A stretch of DNA of 64,000 nucleotides from Desulfobacterium sp. (GTDB taxonomy: Bacteria; Desulfobacterota; Desulfobacteria; Desulfobacterales; Desulfobacteraceae), in assembly GCA_030145245.1 (NCBI GenBank), contig JAQYWC010000024.1:28681-92680 (forward strand), written 5' to 3'. This document shows positions 35,851 to 44,669 of this stretch, piece after piece. A model generated the notes under the pieces. The model worked only from the letters and a program-made list of their open reading frames with translations, was not told the DNA's origin and did no database searches. Positions within the stretch are counted from its first letter, which is position 1, and each line of letters starts with the position of its first letter. The position numbers and the translations under genes are program-made.

Positions 35851-36000
35851 ACTTGGGGACGCACCCCTATTTCTTTTTTCTATGGCTATTGCGTTTTGTA
35901 CAGGTATTAAAAATTTGATTAACTCCGGAATTTCTACTACAGATGGACGTTTTTTGAGTTCCTTATCTACCATTAATGAACACCAATGATGTGAGTCTGT
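35851..36000 (-). mobile_element. Possible remnant of a REP-type transposable element
   Basis: GGGGACGCACCCC (35855-35867) is an imperfect palindrome followed by TATTTC, a form I associate with ends of REP-linked Y1 transposases. The minus strand upstream of it encodes an interrupted protein-like stretch (DSHHWCSLMVDKELKKRPSV, then VEIPELIKFLIPVQNA) that does not belong to either neighbour. It may be the tail of a decayed transposase. Evidence is weak and based on memory. Confidence 0.35.
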
Positions 36001-37161
36001 ATGAAAAAAACGCTTCCGGGAGTATTGTTTGACCAGGAATACCAGAAAACCATAGAGGACCGGCTCTATGCCCGGGCCGTTGAGCAGAGTGCCATGGGGC
36101 GCAAAATTGTCGGGCTGTATTGTGCCTTCACCCCCAAAGAGATCGTGGCCGCAGCCGGTGCCATCCCCGTATCCCTTTGCGCGGGTACTGAAGATCCATT
36201 TCCCGCGGCGGAAGCGCATCTGCCGGTCAATCTCTGTCCGTTGATCAAATCCAGTTATGGCCATGCCGTGGCAGATACCTGCCCCTATTTTCATATGGCG
36301 GATTTTCTCCTTGCCGATGCCACCTGTGACGGAAAAAAGAAGATGTTTGAGCTGCTGTCCCGGATAAAGCCCTTGCAGATGCTGTTGCTGCCCCAGAGTG
36401 CGGATTCGGAGGAGAGCCTGGAGTCCTGGGAAAAAGAGCTCTACAGGATCATGGGGTATCTGGAAAAGATGACAGGCAATCCCATAACCCGGGAGAACCT
36501 GGAAAAACAGATAGAGCTGTATAACCGGCTGCGCATCACCATTGAAAAGGTCTATTTACTTAATACCGGGAAGATCCCAAAGGTGTTTGGATCAGAGATT
36601 GATGTGATCACATCCATGGGCGGGTTTGAGTGCGATCTGGAAACACGGATCCTTGAAATGGAATCGGCAATGGAACAGATTGAGCAGCGGGCCGTGTCCG
36701 TAACCTTTCAGGACCAGATGAAAAAACGGCCAAAGATTCTTTTGACCGGATGCCCCACCACCAATAAAAAGGTGCTGCATCTGATCGAAAAAAAGGGCGG
36801 CGTGGTGGTGGCCATGGAAACCTGCGGGGGATTGAAATCAAACAGCAGGCGTGTCAGCCGGGAGGATGAACCCCTCCATGCCCTGGCAGAAAAATATCTC
36901 AACATTGCCTGTGCCTGCATGAGCCCGAATACGGCACGGCTTGCGCTTATTGAAGACCTGATCAACGGGTACGGGGTCGACGGGGTCATTGAGCTGACCT
37001 GGAGCGCCTGTCACACCTATAACGTGGAGGCGTTCCAGGTTCAGGAAACGGTTCTGGACCGGTGCGATAAACCCTATCTCCAGCTCCTCACCGATTATTC
37101 GCAAAACGATATGGGCCAGCTTGAGACCCGGATAGAAGCTTTTCTTGAGATGCTCTGTTGA
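36001..37161 (+). CDS. Double-cubane-cluster reductase (HgdB/YjiM-like)
   Basis: A 386-residue member of the 2-hydroxyacyl-CoA dehydratase/BCR family, of the single-polypeptide YjiM/DCCP type. It has GLYCAFTPKEIVAAAGAIPVSL near residue 40, LCPLIKSSYGHA, and cluster-binding cysteines in LLTGCPTTNKK, METCGGLKS and TWSACHTYNVE. Such enzymes hold a double [4Fe-4S] cluster and are driven by an ATP-dependent activator; none is visible here. It precedes an ABC importer on the same strand, suggesting that it processes the imported compound. The ribosome binding site is weak. Confidence 0.88.
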   Translation: MKKTLPGVLFDQEYQKTIEDRLYARAVEQSAMGRKIVGLYCAFTPKEIVAAAGAIPVSLCAGTEDPFPAAEAHLPVNLCPLIKSSYGHAVADTCPYFHMADFLLADATCDGKKKMFELLSRIKPLQMLLLPQSADSEESLESWEKELYRIMGYLEKMTGNPITRENLEKQIELYNRLRITIEKVYLLNTGKIPKVFGSEIDVITSMGGFECDLETRILEMESAMEQIEQRAVSVTFQDQMKKRPKILLTGCPTTNKKVLHLIEKKGGVVVAMETCGGLKSNSRRVSREDEPLHALAEKYLNIACACMSPNTARLALIEDLINGYGVDGVIELTWSACHTYNVEAFQVQETVLDRCDKPYLQLLTDYSQNDMGQLETRIEAFLEMLC

Positions 37162-37213
37162 CAATTGAGAAGCCTGGAATAGATTATAATCCTAAAATAA
37201 AAGGAAAAGTAAA

Positions 37214-38320
37214 ATGAAAAAAACGTTTTTGTTGAGTGCCATGGTCATGCTGGTATCCCTTATGGCAGGCCTTTGTTTTGCCGGACCGGCAAAGGAGTAT
37301 CGTATCGGGATTGTTACCCCGACCCTGTCTGCCAGTGAAGATGAGTTCAGGGGGGCTATCCGGGTTGCGGATAAATATCCCGGGGTGATCAAGCATATCT
37401 CTTTGCCGGAGAACTATCAGGAAGAGCAGGAGACAGCCATTACTCAAATTTTGAGCCTGGCAGACCAGGCGGATATCAAGGCGATCATCATTGCTGCGGG
37501 CTATTCGGGAATCCTGCCGGCCATCCAGAAGGTCAAGGCCAGACGTCCGGATATGGTGGTTATCACAGCCCCCATATGGGATGATCCGGATATGATGGTC
37601 AAATATATTGACCTTTGCCTGGATACCGACTGGGTAAGACGGGGAATCACGATTCCTGAAAAGGCCAAAAAAATGGGGGCAAAAACGTTTATCCATTACT
37701 CCTTTCCCACCCATATGGCCAAAGAGGTGCTTGCCAAAAGAAGGGATACCATGAAAGCCACCTGTGAGCGGCTGGGCATGAAATTTGTCGCCCTGAACAC
37801 CCCGGATCCCAAGACCGGTGCAGGCTCAACCCCCATGCTCCAGTTCCTGTCCGAGGATATCCCCCGGCAGATCGCCAAATACGGCAAAGACACCTGTATC
37901 TTCGGCACCAATTGCCCCATGCAGGATGTGATCATTGCCCAGGCCCTTGAACTTAAATTCATCATGGCGGAGCAATGCTGTCCCACCCCGACCCAGGGTT
38001 TTCCCGCAGCCATGGAGCTTGAAATCACGGAAAAAGATGCCGGAAACTTTGATAAAATAAATGCCATGATCGCCCAGAAAGCGGCGGCTGCCGGCTGTAC
38101 CGGGCGGCTCTCCACCTGGCCTGTGCCCGTGGGCTACTTTTTTCCTGAATTCGCCACTGAAGTGGCCATGAAAATGATCGAAGGGGACCTCAAGGACGTG
38201 GGGGTTGAAACCCTCGCCCCCCTGGCCAGGGAAGTTGCCGGTGTGGATGTCTACTTTGAAAAAATGAAACCGGAATTGAATAACTATTACCTGATCGTTA
38301 TGGATTCGGTGTTTTATTAA
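37214..38320 (+). CDS. DUF3798 periplasmic binding protein
   Basis: A 368-residue exported protein with a signal peptide (LLSAMVMLVSLMAGLCFA) and a type I periplasmic-binding fold opening EYRIGIVTPTLSASEDEFRGA. It matches DUF3798, which I know as a binding-protein-like family found next to sugar-type ABC transporters. It contains paired cysteines (FGTNCPM, EQCCPTPTQG) that are unusual for sugar binders. The ATPase and two permeases follow, so it is probably the binding protein of this importer. Ligand unknown. Confidence 0.82.
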   Translation: MKKTFLLSAMVMLVSLMAGLCFAGPAKEYRIGIVTPTLSASEDEFRGAIRVADKYPGVIKHISLPENYQEEQETAITQILSLADQADIKAIIIAAGYSGILPAIQKVKARRPDMVVITAPIWDDPDMMVKYIDLCLDTDWVRRGITIPEKAKKMGAKTFIHYSFPTHMAKEVLAKRRDTMKATCERLGMKFVALNTPDPKTGAGSTPMLQFLSEDIPRQIAKYGKDTCIFGTNCPMQDVIIAQALELKFIMAEQCCPTPTQGFPAAMELEITEKDAGNFDKINAMIAQKAAAAGCTGRLSTWPVPVGYFFPEFATEVAMKMIEGDLKDVGVETLAPLAREVAGVDVYFEKMKPELNNYYLIVMDSVFY

Positions 38321-38331
38321 AGGCCAGGGGG

Positions 38332-38433
38332 ATAAGCAAAAACATGCTTGAGCTTCGCAACATAACCGGAACTCGTTCTTGTCGTGAGAGCAGTAATTGT
38401 GGAATAAGCTAAAGCATGCTTGAGCTTCGGAAC
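38332..38433 (+). repeat. Direct repeat duplicating the ABC ATPase start
   Basis: The 30 bases at 38332-38361 reappear at 38404-38433, 27 of 30 identical, 72 bases apart. Both copies include ATGCTTGAGCTTCG, the first codons of the ATPase. Only the second ATG opens the long frame. It looks like a local duplication that left a decoy start, MLELRNITG..., upstream. Confidence 0.75.
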
Positions 38434-40008
38434 CTCAGTAAGTCATACGGCAGTTTTCAGGCCCTGAAATCGGTCAATCTCAAAATCGCCCCGGGCCAGA
38501 TCCATGGCCTTGTGGGCGTGAACGGCTCCGGGAAAAGCACATTGCTCAATATCCTTTCCGGCCAGCGGGTCATCCGGGATACCGGCGGGTTCACGGGTGA
38601 GTTTCTGTTTGAAGATGCCGACAGGAAATTTGCCGGTCCCGGCCAGGCCCTTGGGGCCGGGATCGGTATGGTGCACCAGGAATTCGCATTGATTCCCGGT
38701 CTGAGCGTGGCCGACAATATCTGCCTGTCCAATGAGAAGACCTTTCCATGGTCCCGGAAGCTTTTTGGGGAGGAGCTTGCCTGCATCAACCACCAGGCAA
38801 ACAGGAACACGGCATCGGCCATCCTCGGGCGCATGGGGATCGATCTTTCTCCGGACCTTATGGCCGGACACCTTTCTGTTGCCATGAAGCAGTTTGTTGA
38901 ACTTGCAAGGGAGTTCAACCGGGATCACCTCAAGCTTCTGTTGCTGGACGAACCCACGGCTGTTCTGGGAACGGAGGATGCCCTGCGCCTGATGACGGCT
39001 GTAAAGGAGATAGCGGCAAAAGGCGTTGCCGTGCTCTATGTCTCCCATAGACTCGAGGAGGTGGTCTCCTGTTGCGATTGCATGACGGTGCTTCGAAACG
39101 GGGCGGTTGTGGACTGTATCCATACAAAACAGGCAGGGGAAAACCAGACTGGTAAAAACCTGATCAAAACCCTTTCCGGTCTCATGGTGGGTAAAAAAGT
39201 CAAAAAGACCCGCCGGTCGCCGGTGAAAAGGGATGGGAACAAGATGATTCGTCTGTCCTCTTTTTCCGTTGAAAAACCAGGGGATCGCCTGGACGGCCTG
39301 GACCTGGATATCTACCAGGGGGAGATCCTCGGGGTCACAAGCCTGTCAGGGCATGGCAGGACAGCCCTGGGGGCGGGGGTTATGGGGCTTTTTCCTGCCC
39401 AAGGCAAGGTGCGGCTGAATGGTAACCCCGTCCGGTCTTTGAACCCGTTACAGATGATTAAACGAAATATCTGGATGCTTCCCGAAGACAGAAGAAGCGA
39501 AGGGCTTCTTCTGGATCACTCCATCATGGAAAATATGACCTTTGCCGCCATCCAGGCCCGGAAAAAATTTGTACAAAAATCAGTCATTCCCTTCGTTCGT
39601 TTTCCGGACATGAAAAAATGCCGGGAGTATGCCAGCGACTCCAGGGACGCCCTTGATATTGACTGCCGCTCGATCTTTCAGAAAGTCGGCGAACTGAGCG
39701 GGGGAAACCAGCAAAAGGTGTGTATTGCCAATGCCCTTTCAATGGCACCGGATATCCTGTTTGTCAACGATCCCACCCGGGGCATTGACATTGCCGCCAG
39801 GGAATTCATTCTCAGCCAGTTGATCAGGGCACAGGCCTGCCATGGCATGACCCTGATCATCAGTTCCGGGGAACTGGATGAGCTTAAACGGATCTGTGAC
39901 CGCATTGCCGTGTTGTACCAGGGCCGGCTTTTTGACGTCCTGAGCCCGGATCAAAGCGACAAAGAGTATGTCCTGGCCTGTTCCGGGATCCGGCCGGAGG
40001 CGATATGA
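38416..40008 (+). CDS. ABC transporter ATPase with two domains (sugar/nucleoside type)
   Basis: A 530-residue fused ATPase of the RbsA/MglA type. Domain 1 has Walker A GVNGSGKST (about residues 35-43), signature LSVAMKQFVELARE and Walker B LLLLDEPTAVLG. Domain 2 has a degenerate Walker A (SLSGHGRTALGAG) and a canonical signature LSGGNQQKVCIANAL, then VNDPTRGIDI. It energises the importer with the two permeases that follow; its end overlaps the first by four bases. A duplicated start segment lies upstream. Confidence 0.95.
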   Translation: MLELRNLSKSYGSFQALKSVNLKIAPGQIHGLVGVNGSGKSTLLNILSGQRVIRDTGGFTGEFLFEDADRKFAGPGQALGAGIGMVHQEFALIPGLSVADNICLSNEKTFPWSRKLFGEELACINHQANRNTASAILGRMGIDLSPDLMAGHLSVAMKQFVELAREFNRDHLKLLLLDEPTAVLGTEDALRLMTAVKEIAAKGVAVLYVSHRLEEVVSCCDCMTVLRNGAVVDCIHTKQAGENQTGKNLIKTLSGLMVGKKVKKTRRSPVKRDGNKMIRLSSFSVEKPGDRLDGLDLDIYQGEILGVTSLSGHGRTALGAGVMGLFPAQGKVRLNGNPVRSLNPLQMIKRNIWMLPEDRRSEGLLLDHSIMENMTFAAIQARKKFVQKSVIPFVRFPDMKKCREYASDSRDALDIDCRSIFQKVGELSGGNQQKVCIANALSMAPDILFVNDPTRGIDIAAREFILSQLIRAQACHGMTLIISSGELDELKRICDRIAVLYQGRLFDVLSPDQSDKEYVLACSGIRPEAI

Positions 40009-41039
40009 AACGGTTCGGCGTGCAGATTCCCCAGGTGTTTATTATTGTCTTTCTTGTCCTGATGGTGGTGCTTGCCCTGGGGTTCGAGATTCCCATGAAC
40101 TGGATCATCAGTGATGCCCTGGTGCGCCTTGTTATGAACGGTGTGCTGGTCCTTTCCCTGGTGCCCATGCTCAAAGCCGGGATCGGGATTAACTTCGGAC
40201 TTCCCGTGGGGATCGTTGCCGGGCTTCTGGGGCTGTGCATCAGTGTCAACCTTCGCATGAAAGGGCTTTGGGGGTTGTCTGCCGGAATGCTTTTTTCCGT
40301 TCCCGTCGCTATTCTTCTGGGGTACGGGTACGGGGCCATATTGAACCGTGTCAAAGGCAAGGAGGAGATCACCGCCACCTTTGTCGGGTTTTCCTTTATT
40401 CCGTTGATGAATTTCTTCTGGACCATTGCTCCTTTCTCCAATCCCGCCATGCTCTGGCCCATCGGCGGCAAAGGCATGCGGCCGGTGATCGGATTGAAAA
40501 GCTATTTTGCAAAGGCCTTGAATCATCTGTGGATGGTCGAGGTCATGGGGGTGAAAATCCCGGTGGGGCTGTTGCTCTTTTTTGCCCTGCTTTGCCTGTT
40601 ATTGTTTGTTTTTTTCAGGACGAACTTTGGCCGCGCCATGACGGCTGTGGGGGAAAATGAGCAATTTGCACGGCTGGCCGGGGTCAATGTCGCCAGGGTC
40701 AGAACATGGGCCATTATTTTGTCAACCATGATCGCAGCCCTGGGAATCTGCGTCTATGCCCAGAGCTACGGATTTATCGAACTCTATGATGCCCCCTTGA
40801 TGATGGCATTCCCGGCAGCTTCCGCCATCCTGGTGGGCGGCAGCATGGGCAGGCATACCCATATTGCCCATGTAGTAATCGGCACATTCCTGTTCCAGAC
40901 CACTTACCTGATTTCAGGGCCCATTGCCAATGAAATGATGCTGCCCGAGGTGGCTGAGATCTTCAGGCTGATGATCACCAATGCCATTATCCTTTATGCG
41001 CTTCTTTATGAAGGGGGAAAACGTCATGACGTCGGGTAA
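40005..41039 (+). CDS. ABC transporter permease 1 (BPD_transp_2)
   Basis: A 344-residue permease of the branched-chain/ribose family with about eight to nine TM helices. The motif GAILNRVKGKEEITATFVGF and the coupling region FGRAMTAVGENEQFARLAGVN are typical. The start overlaps the ATPase stop. It pairs with the second permease to form a heterodimeric channel. Substrate unknown; neighbours suggest an organic anion or methylated compound rather than a common sugar. Confidence 0.93.
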   Translation: MKRFGVQIPQVFIIVFLVLMVVLALGFEIPMNWIISDALVRLVMNGVLVLSLVPMLKAGIGINFGLPVGIVAGLLGLCISVNLRMKGLWGLSAGMLFSVPVAILLGYGYGAILNRVKGKEEITATFVGFSFIPLMNFFWTIAPFSNPAMLWPIGGKGMRPVIGLKSYFAKALNHLWMVEVMGVKIPVGLLLFFALLCLLLFVFFRTNFGRAMTAVGENEQFARLAGVNVARVRTWAIILSTMIAALGICVYAQSYGFIELYDAPLMMAFPAASAILVGGSMGRHTHIAHVVIGTFLFQTTYLISGPIANEMMLPEVAEIFRLMITNAIILYALLYEGGKRHDVG

Positions 41040-42069
41040 AAGGGTTCCCCTGGTTTTTGTGCTGCTTTCCGGCCTGGCATTCTATTACTCAGGGATGAGT
41101 CCGGCCTTTGTGCTCAATGAAGTGATCACCCGGTTTATCCGGGACGGGGTCATGGTGCTGGCATTGATTATCCCGATCACGGCCGGCATGGGGATCAATT
41201 TTTCCATTGTGGTGGGCGCCCTGTGCGCCCAGGCAGGATTGATCCTGGCGGTTGATTTCGGCCTGGGCAGCCTGTCCGGGCTTCTCCTGATGACCCTCGT
41301 GGGCATGGCGCTGTCCGTTGTTTCGGGTCTGATCATCGGCATCTGCCTGAACCGGGTGAAAAACAGGGAGATGATCACCACCATTATCATCGGGTTTCTG
41401 GCCACCAGCATCTATCAGCTTATCTTCATGGTGGGGTACGGCACCCTTATTACTCCCACAAACCAGGAGATGATGCTTTCCAGGGGGATCGGCATCCGCA
41501 ACATGGTGGATCTTGAGATGTTCAGGAATGTGATGGATACCCTCTGGCTGTTTAAAATCGGCAGGATTGAGATTCCATTGTTCATGATTTTAATGGTGTG
41601 CGCATTTGCAGTGATGATCAAGTATATTACCATGACCCGGTTGGGGAAGAAATTCCAGGTGGTGGGGGAGAGCCATGAAAAAGCCCTGGCCCTGGGAATC
41701 AATGTCCCCCGGGTGAGAATCAAGGCCATTGTGGCATCCACCCTCATTGCCTGCCTGGGCCATTTGTTTTATATCCTGAACATCGGCATGCTCAATGTCT
41801 ATACGGCCCATATGAATACGGATATCTTTTCCTGCGCAGCCCTTATGGCCGGTGGTGCAACGGTTGTAAAAGCCCGGGTCCGCCATGGACTCCTGGGTAT
41901 TTTTCTGTTCCATTCCCTGTTTATCGTCTCGCCCCAGGCCGGGCAGAATATCTTTGGCAATCCGGCCCTGGGGGAGTATTTCAGAAGTTTTGTGGCCTAC
42001 GGCACCATTGCCTTTGCACTCATACTCAATGCCAGGAACCAGGAAGCAAAAACGGGTTCAATCCGGTGA
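41026..42069 (+). CDS. ABC transporter permease 2 (BPD_transp_2)
   Basis: A 347-residue permease paralogous to the preceding one, with GICLNRVKNREMITTIIIGF and the coupling motif LGKKFQVVGESHEKALALGIN. ATG 41026 lies within the end of the previous gene (overlap 14 bases), preceded by AAGGGGGA. It completes the import complex. The next gene starts 156 bases later on the same strand, so read-through is possible but not assured. Confidence 0.93.
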   Translation: MTSGKRVPLVFVLLSGLAFYYSGMSPAFVLNEVITRFIRDGVMVLALIIPITAGMGINFSIVVGALCAQAGLILAVDFGLGSLSGLLLMTLVGMALSVVSGLIIGICLNRVKNREMITTIIIGFLATSIYQLIFMVGYGTLITPTNQEMMLSRGIGIRNMVDLEMFRNVMDTLWLFKIGRIEIPLFMILMVCAFAVMIKYITMTRLGKKFQVVGESHEKALALGINVPRVRIKAIVASTLIACLGHLFYILNIGMLNVYTAHMNTDIFSCAALMAGGATVVKARVRHGLLGIFLFHSLFIVSPQAGQNIFGNPALGEYFRSFVAYGTIAFALILNARNQEAKTGSIR

Positions 42070-42224
42070 TTTAAGAACTCGATAGGGTTGAGTAATTCTA
42101 TCCGTATTATCAATTTGACCGCAAAATTTTTATACTCTATTTTTCTGCAGTTTACGGCATATCAGTTTTTAACTGTTCACACTGCGGCATTACTAGCCGT
42201 TGATTGCAAAAAAAAGGATTTCCC

Positions 42225-43283
42225 ATGTCCCAGTTAAGTTCCATGGAACGCGTATTATTGACACTGCAAGGCAAAGAGACCGACCGGGTTCCCGTATGCT
42301 GTCTGACCGTCGGTGTCACGCGGCAGGCCACCGGGGTAAGCTTTCCCGCTTTTTCCCAGGACAGCGATGCTGCCGCCGAGGCCATGCTCTACGCCAACCG
42401 GATGGTTGGCGACGACATTTTGTTCGGTTTCACCGATCTTTCGGTGGAGGCCGCTGATTTTGGCCAGAAGATGATCTATCCGGAAAACACCACGGCCCAT
42501 CCCGATTACGATGATAGTCTCATTAAGGGGCCGGAAGACTACGAAAAGCTCGAAACCTTTAAGGCGGCATCCGGCAAACGGATGGGCACATACCTCGATG
42601 TGTGCTCCAAGTTGCAGAAAAAGGCCGGAACCACCGTGCCCGTTCTCGGATTTGTCTATGGACCTCTGGGGGTTCTGGGGATGATGCGCGGAATGGAACG
42701 GCTGTACATGGATCTTCTCGAACATCCCGACCAGGTGAAAATCGGTCTTGAGATCGTTACGGAAGTGCTGGTGGACTTTGTTAAAGAGCAGTTCGGCCGG
42801 GGTGTTGCCGGTGTGTGCGTGGATACGCTTCCCGCCTCCCGATCGGGGGTTGCCCCCGATGCCTGGGAAGCGTTCGAAGGCGTTTACACCGAGAAAATTG
42901 CCGATGCCATACGGGAGTCGGGCATTTTGCTGGCCCATCACGGTTGTGGATATTCTCCCTATTTCAAGGAAGTAAAGAGATGGGTGAATCCTGCGGTTTT
43001 CTCGTTCGGCGACCTTGCCGAAGACTGTAAGGACTTTGGCGAACTCAAATCCGTGTACGGCAAGGACGCCACGCTGATGGGGTATGTCCCCACGGAACTG
43101 CTTTATGCCGGTACGCCCCAAGAGGTGATTGCCGAATGCATAAGGCAGATCGGTCTACTCGGACAGGATGGCCGGTTCATCCTTGCGCCGACATGTGAAT
43201 ACCCGCCCAACGCAACCCTGGAAAACGCACGGGCAATGGTCACGGCCGCGGAATACTACAATGACTTCAGGGCGCGGGTCTGA
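42225..43283 (+). CDS. Uroporphyrinogen decarboxylase-family methyltransferase (MtaA/CmuA-like)
   Basis: A 352-residue TIM-barrel protein of the UroD superfamily, of the kind that moves methyl groups to or from corrinoid proteins. It starts SSMERVLLTLQGKETDRVPVC, typical of MtaA/MtbA-like members, with LAHHGCGYSPYF and LAPTCEYPPNATLEN near the C-terminus supplying His/Cys residues that may bind zinc. AAGGA lies before ATG 42225. The corrinoid protein and a reactivation protein follow at once, which supports methyl transfer rather than heme synthesis. Confidence 0.85.
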   Translation: MSQLSSMERVLLTLQGKETDRVPVCCLTVGVTRQATGVSFPAFSQDSDAAAEAMLYANRMVGDDILFGFTDLSVEAADFGQKMIYPENTTAHPDYDDSLIKGPEDYEKLETFKAASGKRMGTYLDVCSKLQKKAGTTVPVLGFVYGPLGVLGMMRGMERLYMDLLEHPDQVKIGLEIVTEVLVDFVKEQFGRGVAGVCVDTLPASRSGVAPDAWEAFEGVYTEKIADAIRESGILLAHHGCGYSPYFKEVKRWVNPAVFSFGDLAEDCKDFGELKSVYGKDATLMGYVPTELLYAGTPQEVIAECIRQIGLLGQDGRFILAPTCEYPPNATLENARAMVTAAEYYNDFRARV

Positions 43284-43324
43284 ATCGGTTCAGTCGAACA
43301 AATCAGGGAAAAAAAGGAAACAAG

Positions 43325-43945
43325 ATGCAATCTGTATTGAGTAAATTCAAAGAAGCGATCGATTCTCGCAACAGGGCAGCCCTGACGGAAATGCTGCCCC
43401 TTGTCATGGAAGAGAACGACCTTGGGGAGATATTCTCCCATGGCGTATATCCCGTTCTCAACAATGCCCGGGAGGAATTCCAGAACCGCAGGCTGGGAAT
43501 TCCCGAACTGCTTCTCAGCCTGGACCTGGTATCCACTGTCCTGAAGGCGGTCTCCAAGGATGTTGAAATTCCCAAGCGAAACAGGCATATCGTTCTGGGC
43601 GTGATCGAGGGGGATACCCACGACATGGGCAAGAACATCATCCGGGACCTGTACCGGGGATACGGCTTTGAGGTCACGGATCTTGGCAAAAACGTCAGGG
43701 TGTCACAATTCGTTGACGCCGCTGTTTCCGTGAACGCGGATATCGTAGGCATCTCAACCATGATGAGCACGACCCTGGATCGTTTGGGGGAGGTGATTCA
43801 ATTGCTCAAAGAAAAGATACCCGGCGTGAAGGTGATTGTGGGCGGGGCTTTTATAAACCAGAAGATTGCCGATGGTCTTAAGGCGGATGCCTATGCGGAA
43901 GATGCCGCAACACTGATTGAAACCACGGACGGGCTTCTGGCATGA
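43325..43945 (+). CDS. Corrinoid (B12-binding) methyl carrier protein
   Basis: A 206-residue protein with a helical cap domain (about 1-85) and a B12-binding Rossmann domain (about 88-205). The base-off signature DTHDMGKNIIRDLY carries the His that ligates cobalt, followed by VGISTMMSTTLDRL and VIVGGAFINQKIADGLKAD. This is the MtaC/MtbC/MttC type. It would accept methyl from a substrate and pass it to the UroD-type protein. Its end overlaps the next gene by four bases. Confidence 0.95.
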   Translation: MQSVLSKFKEAIDSRNRAALTEMLPLVMEENDLGEIFSHGVYPVLNNAREEFQNRRLGIPELLLSLDLVSTVLKAVSKDVEIPKRNRHIVLGVIEGDTHDMGKNIIRDLYRGYGFEVTDLGKNVRVSQFVDAAVSVNADIVGISTMMSTTLDRLGEVIQLLKEKIPGVKVIVGGAFINQKIADGLKADAYAEDAATLIETTDGLLA

Positions 43946-44589
43946 AACATATGGAGATTCCGGCGGAAACCATAGATCCCCAAATGGTGCTGCGAAATCT
44001 GGGGTACGGGAATTCCTCTCCCAGCCCTGAAGTCAGCGATCTTATAGACAACTCCCTTCAAAAGGCCCGGGGGATTCGCGGCATCAAAGGGGCTTATACT
44101 GTCAAATCCATAACGGGAAGGTCTGACAGCGGCCTGCAAACTGAGTTCGGTTGGATTGACAGCCCCCGGTTCGCGGCCATCTCCAAGGATGCATCTGAGC
44201 TTGTGTTCGGACTTGTAACAGCAGGAGAGGCTGTGGATGAAAAGGTTAACCAGAGTGCCAATATGATCGAAGCCTGCATATGGGATGCATTGGGGACCGT
44301 GATCTCCGAGCAGGCCGTGGATCGTCTTCTTACAGTCATCACGTCTGAAACCGGTGAGGAGCTTTCCATGCCCTTCAGTCCTGGTTACTGCGACTGGGAG
44401 CTGCCCGGCCAGAGGGTGGTTTTCAACGCCCTTAATCCGTCCGTTCTCGGGGTTTCTTATTTTAAAGACTCTTTCATGATGACTCCCCAGAAGAGTGTTT
44501 CCTTCGTGGCCTGTATGGGTAAAGGAGACATGGATAAAAACCCTTGCCGGTACTGCAACATGAAAAAATGCTTCATGCGGCGCAAATAA
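43942..44589 (+). CDS. Corrinoid reactivation protein, MetH activation-domain like
   Basis: A 215-residue protein resembling the AdoMet-binding activation domain of B12-dependent methionine synthase, with SPGYCDWELPGQ and MMTPQKSVSFVACMG. It ends with a cysteine motif (PCRYCNMKKCFMRR) seen in stand-alone versions next to corrinoid proteins. Such proteins probably help re-methylate or reduce inactive cob(II)alamin. It overlaps the corrinoid protein start-to-stop and ends the cluster at a hairpin. Confidence 0.85.
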   Translation: MKHMEIPAETIDPQMVLRNLGYGNSSPSPEVSDLIDNSLQKARGIRGIKGAYTVKSITGRSDSGLQTEFGWIDSPRFAAISKDASELVFGLVTAGEAVDEKVNQSANMIEACIWDALGTVISEQAVDRLLTVITSETGEELSMPFSPGYCDWELPGQRVVFNALNPSVLGVSYFKDSFMMTPQKSVSFVACMGKGDMDKNPCRYCNMKKCFMRRK

Positions 44590-44611
44590 ATGGTCAGGGG
44601 TTACATCTCCC

Positions 44612-44652
44612 CAGGCAGGTTGATAACGGGACCGTGGATCTCCGCCTGCCTG
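44612..44652. terminator. Hairpin between convergent genes
   Basis: CAGGCAGG (44612-44619) pairs perfectly with CCTGCCTG (44645-44652). It lies between the corrinoid cluster and the convergent AraC gene and probably ends transcripts from both sides. No long T-run is present on the plus strand. Confidence 0.6.
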
Positions 44653-44669
44653 AAGAGAAACTTATAATT

